Source of the DNA: Phycisphaerales bacterium
GTDB lineage: Bacteria > Planctomycetota > Phycisphaerae > Phycisphaerales > UBA1924
DNA length: 64,000 nt
Assembly (NCBI GenBank): GCA_013360675.1
Contig: JABWBB010000004.1
Span: 1 to 64,000 of the forward strand
Direction: 5' to 3'
Positions 8,580 through 17,095 of this stretch are shown piece after piece. Within the stretch, counting starts at the first letter, position 1; every line of letters starts with the position of its first letter. The position numbers and the translations under genes are program-made. The notes under the pieces were generated by a model. The model did not search any database. It was not told the origin of the DNA and saw nothing but the letters and a program-made list of their open reading frames with translations.

Positions 8580-9356
8580 TTATCGCCGATCTCGGCCTCG
8601 CACTCCCCACTCGGTTGTGCCGTAGGGAGTCTGGCCCCAATACGAACTGCGGGCGACGGCGGGCAGAGCATCACGCGGGAACATGGGAACAGCGTGCCCG
8701 TCAATGAACCAGACGCTCCCGGGTGAAGAAGACTCGCGATAGTCGAGTGTGCCGACGGGCAGACCCGGGGCCGCGTATCCGCGATGGCCATGCCAGACGT
8801 CGGCCTCGAAGAGCCCGGCCTTGGCATCAGGGAAGACAACGGAAGAAACGCGTTGGATCCTCGCGCCGAGTTGCTGGCCCATTAGTTCGGACGAAAAGCG
8901 CGGATCGAGGTATTCCGGGCGGACAAAGAGCGAGGCCGAAAGCCAACGGTCCACCGGGTAGTCCCACCCCTGCTGGCGGGCGGGCGTGTTGGCGGGGCAG
9001 CGGTAGATCGGGGACGTGCCGGCGACGCCGCTGGTATCGCGCCACATGTCGCTCGTCAGAAGCCTGAATAACTGGTTGGCATATCGCAGCCGGTCGCGCT
9101 GAGTGATTAGCAAGGACGGATCATCGCTACGCGTGGCGGGGAAGGAGTCCCTTGCGTCCATTGTGTAGAGCAGCACGCATCGACCAAGTTCATGCACCCG
9201 CGAAAGGCAGGCGAGCTCGATGCTCTTCTGGCGGCTCTTGGCGATCGAGGGCAGGGCGAGCCCCACCAGCACGAGGATCAGGCCAAGCACGATGACTAGT
9301 TCCGGGAGCGAGAACGCACGGGATTCCCACAAGGGTTGTTGGGCGGGACTTGACAT
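8580..9356 (-). CDS. Type II/IV pseudopilin with DG-type C-terminus
   Basis: This 258-residue protein has a prepilin-type N-terminus: a short charged leader, then AFSLPELVIVLGLILVLVGLALP, cut here to its core FSLPELVIVLG. The expected prepilin peptidase site lies just before the Phe, although the preceding residue is Ala rather than the usual Gly. The helix would insert into the inner membrane and assemble into a pilus-like fibre. The C-terminal VWFIDGHA matches the DG end of planctomycete pilin-like proteins. It is divergent from the cysteine-rich secreted protein at 9414, and the intergenic region holds AT-rich promoter elements for both. Confidence 0.85.
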   Translation of the reverse strand: MSSPAQQPLWESRAFSLPELVIVLGLILVLVGLALPSIAKSRQKSIELACLSRVHELGRCVLLYTMDARDSFPATRSDDPSLLITQRDRLRYANQLFRLLTSDMWRDTSGVAGTSPIYRCPANTPARQQGWDYPVDRWLSASLFVRPEYLDPRFSSELMGQQLGARIQRVSSVVFPDAKAGLFEADVWHGHRGYAAPGLPVGTLDYRESSSPGSVWFIDGHAVPMFPRDALPAVARSSYWGQTPYGTTEWGVRGRDRR

Positions 9357-9379
9357 AGCGTTTTTTTTTGGCGTATATT
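9350..9379 (+). promoter_or_regulatory. Near-consensus sigma-70 promoter TTGACA-N18-TATATT
   Basis: TTGACA at 9350-9355 and TATATT at 9374-9379 are separated by 18 bases. This is the closest match to the housekeeping consensus I found in the window. The -35 overlaps the start codon of the divergent pseudopilin, and a run of nine T lies in the spacer. On the other strand TAATAT (9375-9380) could serve the pseudopilin. Confidence 0.7.
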
Positions 9380-9388
9380 ACTCTTGTT

Positions 9389-9400
9389 TACTCGTGAGTA
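9389..9400. promoter_or_regulatory. Palindrome TACTCGTGAGTA at the predicted start site, candidate operator
   Basis: TACTC and GAGTA form an inverted repeat with a two-base centre, placed about ten bases after the -10 hexamer and just before the AGGAG ribosome-binding site (9400-9404). A further TACTC occurs at 9379-9383. A repressor bound here would block transcription of the gene at 9414. This is inference from position and symmetry. Confidence 0.4.
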
Positions 9401-9413
9401 GGAGTTCGGAATC

Positions 9414-9806
9414 ATGAATATGTGGCGATGCGCATTATGGGCAGGAATCACAGCCGTGACAACCATCGTATATGGCCAGAACTCAGAACCCATGTGCAAC
9501 CGGACGTTGCAAACCACGCCGGGCCAGCACCCCAGCCTGGTCGGCGGTGGATGTACGGACGATCAACCCTGCGGCCTGGCCGTGTACTGTGAACAGAGCC
9601 ACGTCTGCGGGTACGTGCCTCCGGGCGAGGGTTTGCTCTCCTGTGGCACGTATTCAACTGTGACATATACCTGTTCTGTGTACGACAATGGGATATGCAA
9701 GGACAACTACTGCTATCGGAGCGAAGGCAGCGAGCAGGTCTATCCTGATCCGCCGATTCAGACCGTAGTTGGTCGCTATACGGGTCCTCAGGAGTGCGCC
9801 GAGTGA
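9414..9806 (+). CDS. Small secreted cysteine-rich protein, unknown function
   Basis: This 130-residue protein starts with a signal peptide (hydrophobic core ALWAGITAVTTIVYG). The mature part has ten cysteines in about 105 residues, with spacings such as CTDDQPC, CEQSHVC and CKDNYC. That even number fits a disulfide-bonded extracytoplasmic domain. I do not recognise the family; the pattern is loosely reminiscent of small cysteine-knot-like repeats. AGGAG lies nine bases before the ATG and a near-consensus promoter lies further upstream. It overlaps the next gene by 13 bases, so the two are probably made together. Its base composition is visibly less GC-rich than the neighbours, which may indicate recent acquisition. 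Confidence 0.7.
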   Translation: MNMWRCALWAGITAVTTIVYGQNSEPMCNRTLQTTPGQHPSLVGGGCTDDQPCGLAVYCEQSHVCGYVPPGEGLLSCGTYSTVTYTCSVYDNGICKDNYCYRSEGSEQVYPDPPIQTVVGRYTGPQECAE

Positions 9807-10843
9807 TTGTTCGACCATGGGTGTGGGCACTGATCACGAGCGTGTTCGGCCTGCGTGCGGGCTTCGCACCCGGGGCGCCGCCCGGGATGAACGAGATCCT
9901 CGATTGGGCAACCACCTACGACGCGACGCGTGCGGTACGGGTGATTTGGTGCGTTCAGGCCGGGGGCGGTGATGGGACGTATCAGGCGGACCTTGAAGAA
10001 GTGACGCTCCGGCGACCGCACGGGATGCTGCGGGCCGAGTATCGCTATGTCGTGCGTGAGAAGTTCCCCGAGGGGGACATCGCCTCGCGCGTGATGGATC
10101 TCCGATTTATGCACCCCGAGGTCATGCCGTCGTTGATCAACGACGGTGTCGGTGGGGAGATGTATCAACAGACGCAGGCCGGGTGGACGCAGATCATGGA
10201 GTTGAAGCGCCCCTCGTGGGCCGGGGCGCATGAACTGGCGCGCGGGAGATCCTGGCCGGGTTATGTCGGCTGGTGGATTCTCGATCATCCGAGAGACCTT
10301 GCGCGGGCGAAGCACGAATCCGTGGATGTAACGACGAGCCGGGTGACCTTTGTGGATGTGCCCTTCGCGCTCGAGTTCCGTCGGGACGCCGAATGCGGCA
10401 TCGTCGTCCACCGGATTGATCAGTTGGCCGCGGATCGGTCGCGGGTGAGTCAATCCACCCTGTGTGAGGACTATCAGAAGCAAGGTGAGGGCGTGGGGCC
10501 GATGCCGAGGCGCCGGGTGTTGCTGTGCGACTTTGGTGACCTTCCCGGGCGTGAGCCGGGGTTGCAGTCCGCGGGTGTGCGTCACTTTGGCGCGATCGAG
10601 GCGTTCGAGGATCTGCCCGACGACGCGTTCGATCTCGTGAAGATTACGGGGCTGACGGTCGGAACAGAACCGCCCCCGAGGGGCGAGCCGGGACGTGTGC
10701 TCATGACGCCGGACCGTTCGCCCGCGGGCGCTCCGGTGCACGCCGTTTCCACGGTTGGTTTGAGCCCCGTGATCGTCGCGGGGGGTGGGGTCCTGGTCAT
10801 TGCGGGCGTGGTGCTTCTGGCGCGTCGCTCGGCGGCCCGTTGA
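9794..10843 (+). CDS. Secreted protein with C-terminal hydrophobic anchor, unknown function
   Basis: This 349-residue protein has an N-terminal signal peptide (RPWVWALITSVFGLRAGFA), a largely hydrophilic middle with no motif I know, and a C-terminal helix GGGVLVIAGVVLLARR followed by a short basic tail. That tail arrangement resembles sorting signals (PEP-CTERM, GlyGly-CTERM), although no PEP triplet is present. An exosortase is encoded at 61562-62494 in this window. The GTG start overlaps the end of the cysteine-rich gene in another frame. The pair looks like an exported complex at the cell surface, but no function can be assigned. Confidence 0.65.
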   Translation: MRRVIVRPWVWALITSVFGLRAGFAPGAPPGMNEILDWATTYDATRAVRVIWCVQAGGGDGTYQADLEEVTLRRPHGMLRAEYRYVVREKFPEGDIASRVMDLRFMHPEVMPSLINDGVGGEMYQQTQAGWTQIMELKRPSWAGAHELARGRSWPGYVGWWILDHPRDLARAKHESVDVTTSRVTFVDVPFALEFRRDAECGIVVHRIDQLAADRSRVSQSTLCEDYQKQGEGVGPMPRRRVLLCDFGDLPGREPGLQSAGVRHFGAIEAFEDLPDDAFDLVKITGLTVGTEPPPRGEPGRVLMTPDRSPAGAPVHAVSTVGLSPVIVAGGGVLVIAGVVLLARRSAAR

Positions 10844-10846
10844 AGG

Positions 10847-10871
10847 GGGGCGGGCGCATTCGCAACGCCCC
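10847..10871. terminator. GC-rich hairpin between convergent genes
   Basis: GGGGCG (10847-10852) pairs with CGCCCC (10866-10871) in the 31-base gap between two convergent genes. There is no U-tract, so termination activity is uncertain. Confidence 0.3.
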
Positions 10872-10874
10872 GCG

Positions 10875-12812
10875 TCAGTGCGCGCCCTCGGTCACCCGCA
10901 GGACTTCCTGCACGCTTGTGAGCCCGCTGGCGACCTTGCGCATCCCGTCCTGGCGCAGCGTGACCATGCCGCGCTCGATGCACAGGCGCCGGAACTCGGC
11001 GACGTTGGGGTTGCGGGCGATCATGTCGCGCAGCTGGTCATCGACCGCGAGCATCTCGTAGATGCCCACGCGACCGCTGTAGCCGGTGTTGCGGCATTTG
11101 TCGCAGCCCTTGGCCACCCACACCTCGTCGGCGTCGATGCCGTGCACCGTGAGAAACTCGCCCAGCTCGTCGGTGGCGGGCTGCTGCGCCTTGCAGTGGG
11201 CGCACAGGCGGCGGATCAGGCGCTGGGCCAGCACGGCGTTGACCGCCGCCCCCACCAGGAAGGGCTCGAGCCCGATGTTCACCAGGCGGGTGATGCTCGC
11301 GGGGGCGTCGTTGGTGTGCAGCGTGCTGAGCACCAGGTGCCCGGTCAGGGCGGCCTGGACGGCGATGTGCGCCGTCTCGTGGTCGCGGATTTCGCCCAGC
11401 ATGATCACGTCCGGGTCCTGTCGCAGCAGCGAGCGCAGGGCCGCGGCGAACGACATGCCGATCTTGTCGTGCACCTGGGTCTGGGTGATCCCGTCGAGGT
11501 GATACTCGACGGGGTCCTCGACCGTCGAGATATTCATCGAGTTCTTGTCGAGCTGGCGCAGCGAGGCGTAGAGCGTGGTGGTCTTACCCGAACCGGTGGG
11601 GCCCGTGACAAGGATGATCCCGTGGGGCGAATCGATCTGCTTGCGCCAGATCGTGAAGGTCTGCTCGTCGAAGCCCAGCTGCTCGAGCTCGACGCTGATG
11701 GCCCGCTGATCGAGGATGCGCATCACGACTTTTTCGCCCGAGGCCGTGGGAAGGGTCGAGACGCGCAGATCGAGCTTGCGCCCGTTGACCTGGGCCCGGA
11801 TGCGACCGTCCTGGGGCAGGCGGCGTTCGGAGATGTCCAGGTTGGCCATGATCTTGATGCGCGAGGTGATCGCCGCGGCCATCGAGGCGGGCGGGTTCAT
11901 CATCTCGAAGAGTTCGCCGTCGATGCGGAAGCGGACCTTGAGCTTCTTCTCGGCGGGCTCGATGTGGATATCGCTGGCGCCTTCCTTGCTGGCCGACTGG
12001 ATGATGTAGTTGACGTAGCGGATGACCGGGCTCTCGCCGGCCTCCTTGGCCAGGTCGACTTCTTCGGCGCGGGATTTCTCGACGGTGACGTCGCCCTCTT
12101 CGACCTCGGAGAGGATGCGGGAGACGTCCATGTCTTCCTCGCCCTTGACGTTGGCGCCGATCATCTCGAGCGCTCCGCGCACGTCGTAGGCGGGCACCAT
12201 GACGAGTTTCACACCCGGCACGTTGAGAGCGGCGCGGACCTCGTCGACGATGAAGACGTTGTCGGCCTGCGTCGTGCCGATGACGACGCGCGAGCCCTCC
12301 TGGCGGAGTGGCACGACCATGTGGCGCTTGCAGAACTCGGGGGTGAGGCGTTGGAGCAGTTTGCCGTCGAAGCCCCCATCGAGGCCCTTCTCGAGGTTGA
12401 TGCGCTCGAAGGCGATGCCACCGGCCTCGGCCAGGGCTTCGTGCACGGCGATCTCGTCGACGCCCTGCTCGATGAGCACGTCCTGGAGTTTTCGTCCGGG
12501 CGACTGCCGGATCACCTGCTGTGCGTTGGTGATGCGGTCGGGCGTGACGACCCCGCGTGCGAGCAGCACGTCGGTGAAGGTGCCGCCGCGCCGGACTTCG
12601 ATCGCGTTGTCCTGCGGGCGATAGACCTCGGCGATGCCCATGGGGCCCGCGGGAGAAGAGTCTTTGGGTGTGCCCTGGTTGCCCGGGGCCTGGGGGATGG
12701 GCGAGAGGGGAGCCTCGGCCTCGTCGACGCGGTGCTTCTTCGCGGGCGCGGGGGTCCGCGGCGCGTCCACGCCCAGCTCGTTGAGAATGTCGTCGATGTT
12801 GTACTTGGGCAT
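10875..12812 (-). CDS. PilB/GspE-type assembly ATPase
   Basis: This 645-residue hexameric ATPase powers pilin assembly or type II secretion from the cytoplasmic side. An MshEN-like N-terminal domain (about residues 55-200) precedes the secretion ATPase core. The core has Walker A GPTGSGKTTTLYASL near residue 400, an Asp box, Walker B with VIMLGEIRDHETA, and a His box. Near residues 535-575 two Cys pairs (CAHC and CDKC) form the zinc-binding element usual for this family. The start at MPKYNIDDIL was chosen because the longer reading adds an atypical Arg/Ser-rich segment. It is the last gene of the pilMNO block, so it probably serves the type IV pilus-like machine. PilT and PilC are not in the window. 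Confidence 0.92.
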   Translation of the reverse strand: MPKYNIDDILNELGVDAPRTPAPAKKHRVDEAEAPLSPIPQAPGNQGTPKDSSPAGPMGIAEVYRPQDNAIEVRRGGTFTDVLLARGVVTPDRITNAQQVIRQSPGRKLQDVLIEQGVDEIAVHEALAEAGGIAFERINLEKGLDGGFDGKLLQRLTPEFCKRHMVVPLRQEGSRVVIGTTQADNVFIVDEVRAALNVPGVKLVMVPAYDVRGALEMIGANVKGEEDMDVSRILSEVEEGDVTVEKSRAEEVDLAKEAGESPVIRYVNYIIQSASKEGASDIHIEPAEKKLKVRFRIDGELFEMMNPPASMAAAITSRIKIMANLDISERRLPQDGRIRAQVNGRKLDLRVSTLPTASGEKVVMRILDQRAISVELEQLGFDEQTFTIWRKQIDSPHGIILVTGPTGSGKTTTLYASLRQLDKNSMNISTVEDPVEYHLDGITQTQVHDKIGMSFAAALRSLLRQDPDVIMLGEIRDHETAHIAVQAALTGHLVLSTLHTNDAPASITRLVNIGLEPFLVGAAVNAVLAQRLIRRLCAHCKAQQPATDELGEFLTVHGIDADEVWVAKGCDKCRNTGYSGRVGIYEMLAVDDQLRDMIARNPNVAEFRRLCIERGMVTLRQDGMRKVASGLTSVQEVLRVTEGAH

Positions 12813-12837
12813 GGGCGGCTCTTGATGGAGGGGTCGG

Positions 12838-13521
12838 TCAGCGCTTGTTGGGCACGCCGATCTTGACGGGCGAACGCTTGGGCCCTTCACGGTTCTCCGA
12901 ATCCATGGTGAGCGTGAAGGCCATGGCATCGGCGACCAGCACGACCTGGCGGCCCTTGATCGACTCGACCGTGAACTCCTCGTCGACGATCGAGCCCACG
13001 CGGATGGTCGAGCCGTTGATCCGCGCCAGGGGCGTGCGCCCGTCCATCACGGACTGGAGCTTGAGGCTCTCGGCGCGCATCTGCAGCTCGGCGCGGCGCT
13101 GCTCGCGGGCGCGGGCCCGGCGTTCCTCGTCCGAGGGGCCGATGCTCGCGGGCAGCCCGCTCGCGGCGATCTTGGTGGTCTCCGTGTCGAGCATGAAGGG
13201 GCTCTTGCGGAACTCGCCGATGGCCACGTCGAGGGGGCGCTGCACGCGCGCCAGATCGGCCATGATCCGCTCGTAGGAGCGGGCCTTGGCGTCGTCGTTG
13301 GAGGGCAGCTCGGGCGTGGTGGCGGCGAAGGTCATGCCCGCCTTCATCCCAAACTGGCGCATGCCCCACAGGGCCAGCACGCTTACGCCCAGCACCGTGG
13401 CGCAGGTGAGCGCCTGCGCCGGGAGCCGACGCTTGGGCTTGGTGACGAGCGAGGGGGGCGTGCCCAGGGCGGGCGTGCCCAGCGGGTCGGTGGTCGAGGC
13501 TTGCTCGAAGGGCTGATTCAT
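12838..13521 (-). CDS. Unknown membrane-anchored pilus-operon protein (PilP/GspC position)
   Basis: This 227-residue protein lies between pilO and the pilB homologue. It has a short cytoplasmic arm, one membrane helix (ALTCATVLGVSVLALWGM) and a periplasmic part. That part has an Arg/Glu-rich coiled segment (EERRARAREQRRAELQMR) and a final beta-rich domain (TIRVGSIVDEEFTVESIKG). The layout of one helix plus a small C-terminal beta domain recalls PilP or GspC, which link inner-membrane and outer-membrane parts of pilus and secretion machines. Sequence similarity to them is not clear to me, so the role is inferred from position and architecture. Confidence 0.7.
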   Translation of the reverse strand: MNQPFEQASTTDPLGTPALGTPPSLVTKPKRRLPAQALTCATVLGVSVLALWGMRQFGMKAGMTFAATTPELPSNDDAKARSYERIMADLARVQRPLDVAIGEFRKSPFMLDTETTKIAASGLPASIGPSDEERRARAREQRRAELQMRAESLKLQSVMDGRTPLARINGSTIRVGSIVDEEFTVESIKGRQVVLVADAMAFTLTMDSENREGPKRSPVKIGVPNKR

Positions 13522-13522
13522 T

Positions 13523-14080
13523 TCACTTCTCCTCCGCGCTGGCGACGCGCTTCTCGTCCTGGAAGTAGATGCTCAGCGTGAACTGGGCCTGGAGCTCCGC
13601 CTCGTCCTTGAGCAGGCCCGTGAGCTTCATGTCGTGGATCCGCGTGATGCGCGGGAGTTTCTCGACCGCGGCGACGAACGAGAAGAAGCCCACGAAGTTG
13701 CCCATCACCTCGAGCTCGAGGGGCTGCTCCATGTAGAGGGCCGCGGGCACCGGGCGCGACGACTTGATCGCCGGGGCCTTGAGCCCGCTGGCCAGGGCCA
13801 GGTCCGAGACCTGGCGCACGAGCGCGTCGATCTCCTTGGTGCTGGGCAGGCGGGCCTCGATGATCTTGACCCCGCGCCGAATCTCCTCGTTGGCCTTGGC
13901 CAGGTCGGCGTTGCGGGCGGTCTCCTCGCGCAGCTTGATCAGCAGCGATTCCTTGTGCTGCAGGTCGTTCTTCGCCCGTTCGATCTCGCGGTTTTGCGGG
14001 CGGAAGACGAGGTAGTAGCTGGCCACGGGCATGCCCACGACGATGCCCACGATGACGAGGCCCTGAAATCCGGTGCGCAT
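13523..14080 (-). CDS. pilO: PilO-like inner-membrane assembly protein
   Basis: This 185-residue bitopic protein has one N-terminal membrane helix (GLVIVGIVVGMPVASYYLVF), a coiled coil (about residues 30-75) and a small ferredoxin-like periplasmic domain. This is the PilO plan. The segment LEVMGNFVGFFSFVAAVEKLPRI is the characteristic stretch of that domain; its core is GNFVGFFSFVAAVEKL. PilO dimerises with PilN and positions the alignment complex of type IV pili. It is one base from pilN and the downstream gene, so the cluster is clearly an operon. Confidence 0.88.
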   Translation of the reverse strand: MRTGFQGLVIVGIVVGMPVASYYLVFRPQNREIERAKNDLQHKESLLIKLREETARNADLAKANEEIRRGVKIIEARLPSTKEIDALVRQVSDLALASGLKAPAIKSSRPVPAALYMEQPLELEVMGNFVGFFSFVAAVEKLPRITRIHDMKLTGLLKDEAELQAQFTLSIYFQDEKRVASAEEK

Positions 14081-14081
14081 G

Positions 14082-14894
14082 TCACTGTCCCTCCCGCACG
14101 CCGGCGATCGTGCCCGGCGTGTTGGTCTTGGCCTGGTCGCGTTGCGCCTTGTCGGCGACGAGCGTGGTGAGCGACGTGGCGACGTCGCGGGAATCCACGT
14201 TGTCGCGCAGGGCGCACGTGATCTCGAACTTGCGGAGCAGACGATCGCTCTCGCGCGATTCGCGGATGAAACCCAGTTCCACCCGGTCGAAGATCGGGCT
14301 GCTCTTGAGGCTGGCCAGGAAGTCGGCGATGTCGTTGTTCTCTTCCGCCGTCCCGCCCACCGTCAGGGCATACTCGAATCGCGGGGCGGTGACCTTGGGA
14401 AGTTCGGCGGGCGCGGCGGCCTTATCGCCCGTCACCTTCTTGGTCAGCGACTTGATGGCCGGGGCGGGCGCCGCGGGGGCGGCCTTCACCTCGACCCGCG
14501 TGCTCTTGAGCTTGACCTCGTCCAGTCGCATCCGGTCGCTCATCCGCAGGGCGATCTCACCCAACATGGCCCAGCGCGGCACGCGCTCGATCAGGGCCGC
14601 GGTGATCTCGGCCTTCTCGAGCATCGAGGCCCGCTGCGCTTCCAGCGCCTTGAGCTGCTCGATCTTCTGCGTCTCGGCGACGTACATCTCGTTCACTTCG
14701 GTCTGGCGGGCCTTGAGGGCCTGCCAACGGTGGTGCGTGACGAAGAACGCCGCCACCACCGCGCCCAGCACGATCAGGAAGAGCGAGAGCGTGATGAGGT
14801 TGGCCCTCGTGTCGGCCTTGGCCGCGATGTAGTCCTCGGGGAGGAAGCTGCCCGAAGTGGGGGGCGGCGCGAGCGAACGAAGTGAGTTGCTCAT
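14082..14894 (-). CDS. pilN: PilN-like inner-membrane assembly protein
   Basis: This 270-residue protein has a short cytoplasmic N-terminus, one membrane helix (ITLSLFLIVLGAVVAAFFV), a coiled coil and a C-terminal periplasmic domain. In PilN the cytoplasmic segment docks into PilM. The canonical INLLP motif is not obvious, though FLPEDYIAAK lies where the docking peptide should be. A Lys/Ala/Pro-rich insertion occupies about residues 135-165. It sits between pilM and pilO in the usual order, which supports the call. Confidence 0.85.
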   Translation of the reverse strand: MSNSLRSLAPPPTSGSFLPEDYIAAKADTRANLITLSLFLIVLGAVVAAFFVTHHRWQALKARQTEVNEMYVAETQKIEQLKALEAQRASMLEKAEITAALIERVPRWAMLGEIALRMSDRMRLDEVKLKSTRVEVKAAPAAPAPAIKSLTKKVTGDKAAAPAELPKVTAPRFEYALTVGGTAEENNDIADFLASLKSSPIFDRVELGFIRESRESDRLLRKFEITCALRDNVDSRDVATSLTTLVADKAQRDQAKTNTPGTIAGVREGQ

Positions 14895-14907
14895 GGATGC
14901 GTGTTCC

Positions 14908-16098
14908 TTACAGGTCCGTCGGGCTCAGGCAAACACCCAGCGGCACCGTCCAGCCGGGCTGTGATTGACGCAGGTCCACCCCGGTGCAGGGCTCGCTGCC
15001 GGTCCGAACGATGGCGGCCATGGGGTCGGCGATCTGGGCGGGCAGTCGCAGCACGTGGGCGATGTGGCGGCACAAACCCTTGCGCCTCGCCTCACCACCG
15101 ATGAAGACCACCCGTCGCACCGACTGCCCGGGCGATTGCGCCCCGTGATGGCGCAGGCTCAGCAGAATCTCGTCGGTCAGGATTTCCAGCGGTTCGCTCA
15201 GATCGGCGCTGGATGGGCCCACCTCGCTCTGCTCGGCCGACAGCTCCGCGCCAAAGCCCGATGCCGCGGCGCCCATCGCGACGGGCTGGGGGGTGTCCAC
15301 GCGGGTGCGCATCGCCAGCGCCTCGGCGCGCGACACGCCAAGCTGCGAAGCGACGGCTTCGTCCAGGTGTCGGCCGCCGATGTCGATCCGCCTCGCAAAG
15401 ACCAGCTTCGTTCCCTGCGCGATCATCAGGTTGGTCGAGCCCGCCCCCACGTCAAGGAAGAGCGTGGCCTGCGTCGGGTCCGCGGCGTGCTTGAGCACGG
15501 GCTCGAAGGCCCGAAGCGTGGCGGCGTATTCGCCGTGCATGCCCACGGGCACGAGCTTCGCGCCCACGATTGCGCCCATCAGACGATCGACCAGCTCGCG
15601 GGTCACCGAAAGCACCAGCACATCGGCCCGGGCGGGCGTGCCGGCGCCCGTCTCGATGCTGCGATACACCAGCGTGGCGGGGTCCTGCCCGAGTTGCACC
15701 GAGATCGCCGCCTCGACCTGCGAAGCCAGCGACTGTCCCTCCACGCGGTTGATCTGCAGCGGCTTGTACGACGTGGCCCAGGCCGGGATGGCGCACGCGG
15801 CGCGCTTTCCCTTGAACCCGCCCTGCTTCACGATCTTCGCCAGGGCCTCGAACTGGAACATCAGGCGACGTTCGGGGTCGTTGAGCAGGTGCTCGGGCGT
15901 ATCGACCCGCGCCGCGGCGATCAGCGACGGGGGATTGCCTTCTTCGAGCTGAAGCAGTTTGAGCGAGCCGACCCCGAAATCAACCCCGATCGGGAACCCG
16001 ATCCCCGGCACGAGCCCGAAGGGGCTGGCCACCGACGCGGACAGACGGCTGCCAAGCCGCCCGAGCGTCGAGAACTTACGAAGTGACTGGAGTCCCAT
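14908..16098 (-). CDS. pilM: PilM, actin-like cytoplasmic pilus assembly protein
   Basis: This 396-residue protein has the actin/FtsA-like ATP-binding fold of PilM. The first phosphate loop is in IGVDFGVGSLKLLQL, and the second in LFLDVGAGSTNLMIAQG. The adenosine-binding region near the end is VVFIGGEARRKGL. PilM forms the cytoplasmic ring component that binds PilN and transmits the state of the assembly ATPase. The middle is lengthened by a variable stretch near residues 275-305. It is the first gene of the block pilM-pilN-pilO-unknown-pilB, all on the minus strand. Confidence 0.92.
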   Translation of the reverse strand: MGLQSLRKFSTLGRLGSRLSASVASPFGLVPGIGFPIGVDFGVGSLKLLQLEEGNPPSLIAAARVDTPEHLLNDPERRLMFQFEALAKIVKQGGFKGKRAACAIPAWATSYKPLQINRVEGQSLASQVEAAISVQLGQDPATLVYRSIETGAGTPARADVLVLSVTRELVDRLMGAIVGAKLVPVGMHGEYAATLRAFEPVLKHAADPTQATLFLDVGAGSTNLMIAQGTKLVFARRIDIGGRHLDEAVASQLGVSRAEALAMRTRVDTPQPVAMGAAASGFGAELSAEQSEVGPSSADLSEPLEILTDEILLSLRHHGAQSPGQSVRRVVFIGGEARRKGLCRHIAHVLRLPAQIADPMAAIVRTGSEPCTGVDLRQSQPGWTVPLGVCLSPTDL

Positions 16099-16282
16099 CG
16101 CGATGCACGCCCCGTGGGGCCATCACGCCGCCGGATGCGGACGCACGACTCCCCGCGGGTTGGATCGGTCCGCCCCGTCGGGGGGTTCAGCTCCTGCATG
16201 GCGGGCCGTGTGTTTCCCAGTCGTCCCGGGCGGCGGATCCGTCACAGGCAGACCACCCCACCCACTTAGCCCGGTAACACGC

Positions 16283-16969
16283 TCAGGCAAAGGCGCGAGC
16301 ACATTCGCCCAGTGCGGCGAGCGCGCCCTTCAGGTCCCAGCGCTGGGTCGCGCGGTCGCCGCAGGTATTCGATATCACCCGCAGCTCGGCGAAGGGAATC
16401 CCCCGGCGCCATGCCACCAGTGCGACACTCGCCCCTTCCATCGATTCGGCGATCGCCCCGGTGCGCGCACGCAGCGCGTCGCGGGCGGCGTTGGTCCCCG
16501 AGCAGGCAGACACGCAGGCGATCGGCCCCCGTCGTGCTTCTGGCGGCGCAACGACCTCAATCGCCGCGGGGTCCGGGGTCAGGGTGTCGGATTCGGCGAT
16601 CGGAAAACCCAGCGAGGCCAGGGACTGAAAGGCGTCGGGTGTCGCTACGCCCTCATCTCCAAAGACGCACGCAGTCGCGATCACGCGAGAACAGAGCGGC
16701 GCGTCGACAAGTGTTCCAGCGATGCCCAGCGACACCACCAGGGCATGCCGCCCAGGGTCGAGGGCCAGGGCGCAGGCTCCGGCGGCATTGGCCTTGCCCA
16801 CGCCCGTCAGCACCGCGTCGCAGCGATCGGTCATCGAGACACGGGACCAGTACGCAGGCAAATCAAGGATAACGCCCAGCCCCTTCGCGACGGCCTGCCA
16901 TTCGCTTGGGGCGGCGATCGCCAGCAGCACGCGACGTTGATCCAGGAATTGCTTCAGTTCGCCGCCCAT
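16283..16969 (-). CDS. mqnB: Futalosine hydrolase (MTA/SAH nucleosidase family)
   Basis: This 228-residue nucleosidase has the family's glycine region VVSLGIAGTL and the purine-site motif ESMEGASVALVAW. The tail ISNTCGDRATQRWDLKGAL, with Arg-Trp-Asp-Leu, is typical of MqnB rather than of the methylthioadenosine enzyme. MqnB removes hypoxanthine from futalosine in the alternative menaquinone pathway. No other mqn gene is in the window, so the assignment rests on the motif. The ATG at 16969 is preceded by a close -10 hexamer. A much longer reading on the same frame runs antisense through the HlyD-type gene and is not credible. Confidence 0.8.
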   Translation of the reverse strand: MGGELKQFLDQRRVLLAIAAPSEWQAVAKGLGVILDLPAYWSRVSMTDRCDAVLTGVGKANAAGACALALDPGRHALVVSLGIAGTLVDAPLCSRVIATACVFGDEGVATPDAFQSLASLGFPIAESDTLTPDPAAIEVVAPPEARRGPIACVSACSGTNAARDALRARTGAIAESMEGASVALVAWRRGIPFAELRVISNTCGDRATQRWDLKGALAALGECARAFA

Positions 16970-16974
16970 GGGCG

Positions 16975-16980
16975 ATGGTA
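16975..16980 (-). promoter_or_regulatory. -10 element TACCAT, leaderless layout for mqnB
   Basis: On the minus strand TACCAT is followed by five bases (CGCCC) and then the ATG of mqnB. No ribosome-binding sequence fits between them. Confidence 0.4.
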
Positions 16981-17095
16981 TTGACCCTGAAGCGCATCTC
17001 TGTAAAAGAGCGGGGGAGGGGGAATCCCTACGATCGGAGAACCGGGGCGATCCCGCGCAGGTAGACACAAGAGAATGGCGTCCCAGGAGATGTGC

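Noticed and set aside
10785-12866. 693-codon plus-strand frame opposite the PilB-like gene
   Set aside because: The translation is Asp/Val/Leu/His-rich without a motif, and the opposite strand encodes a well-supported ATPase.
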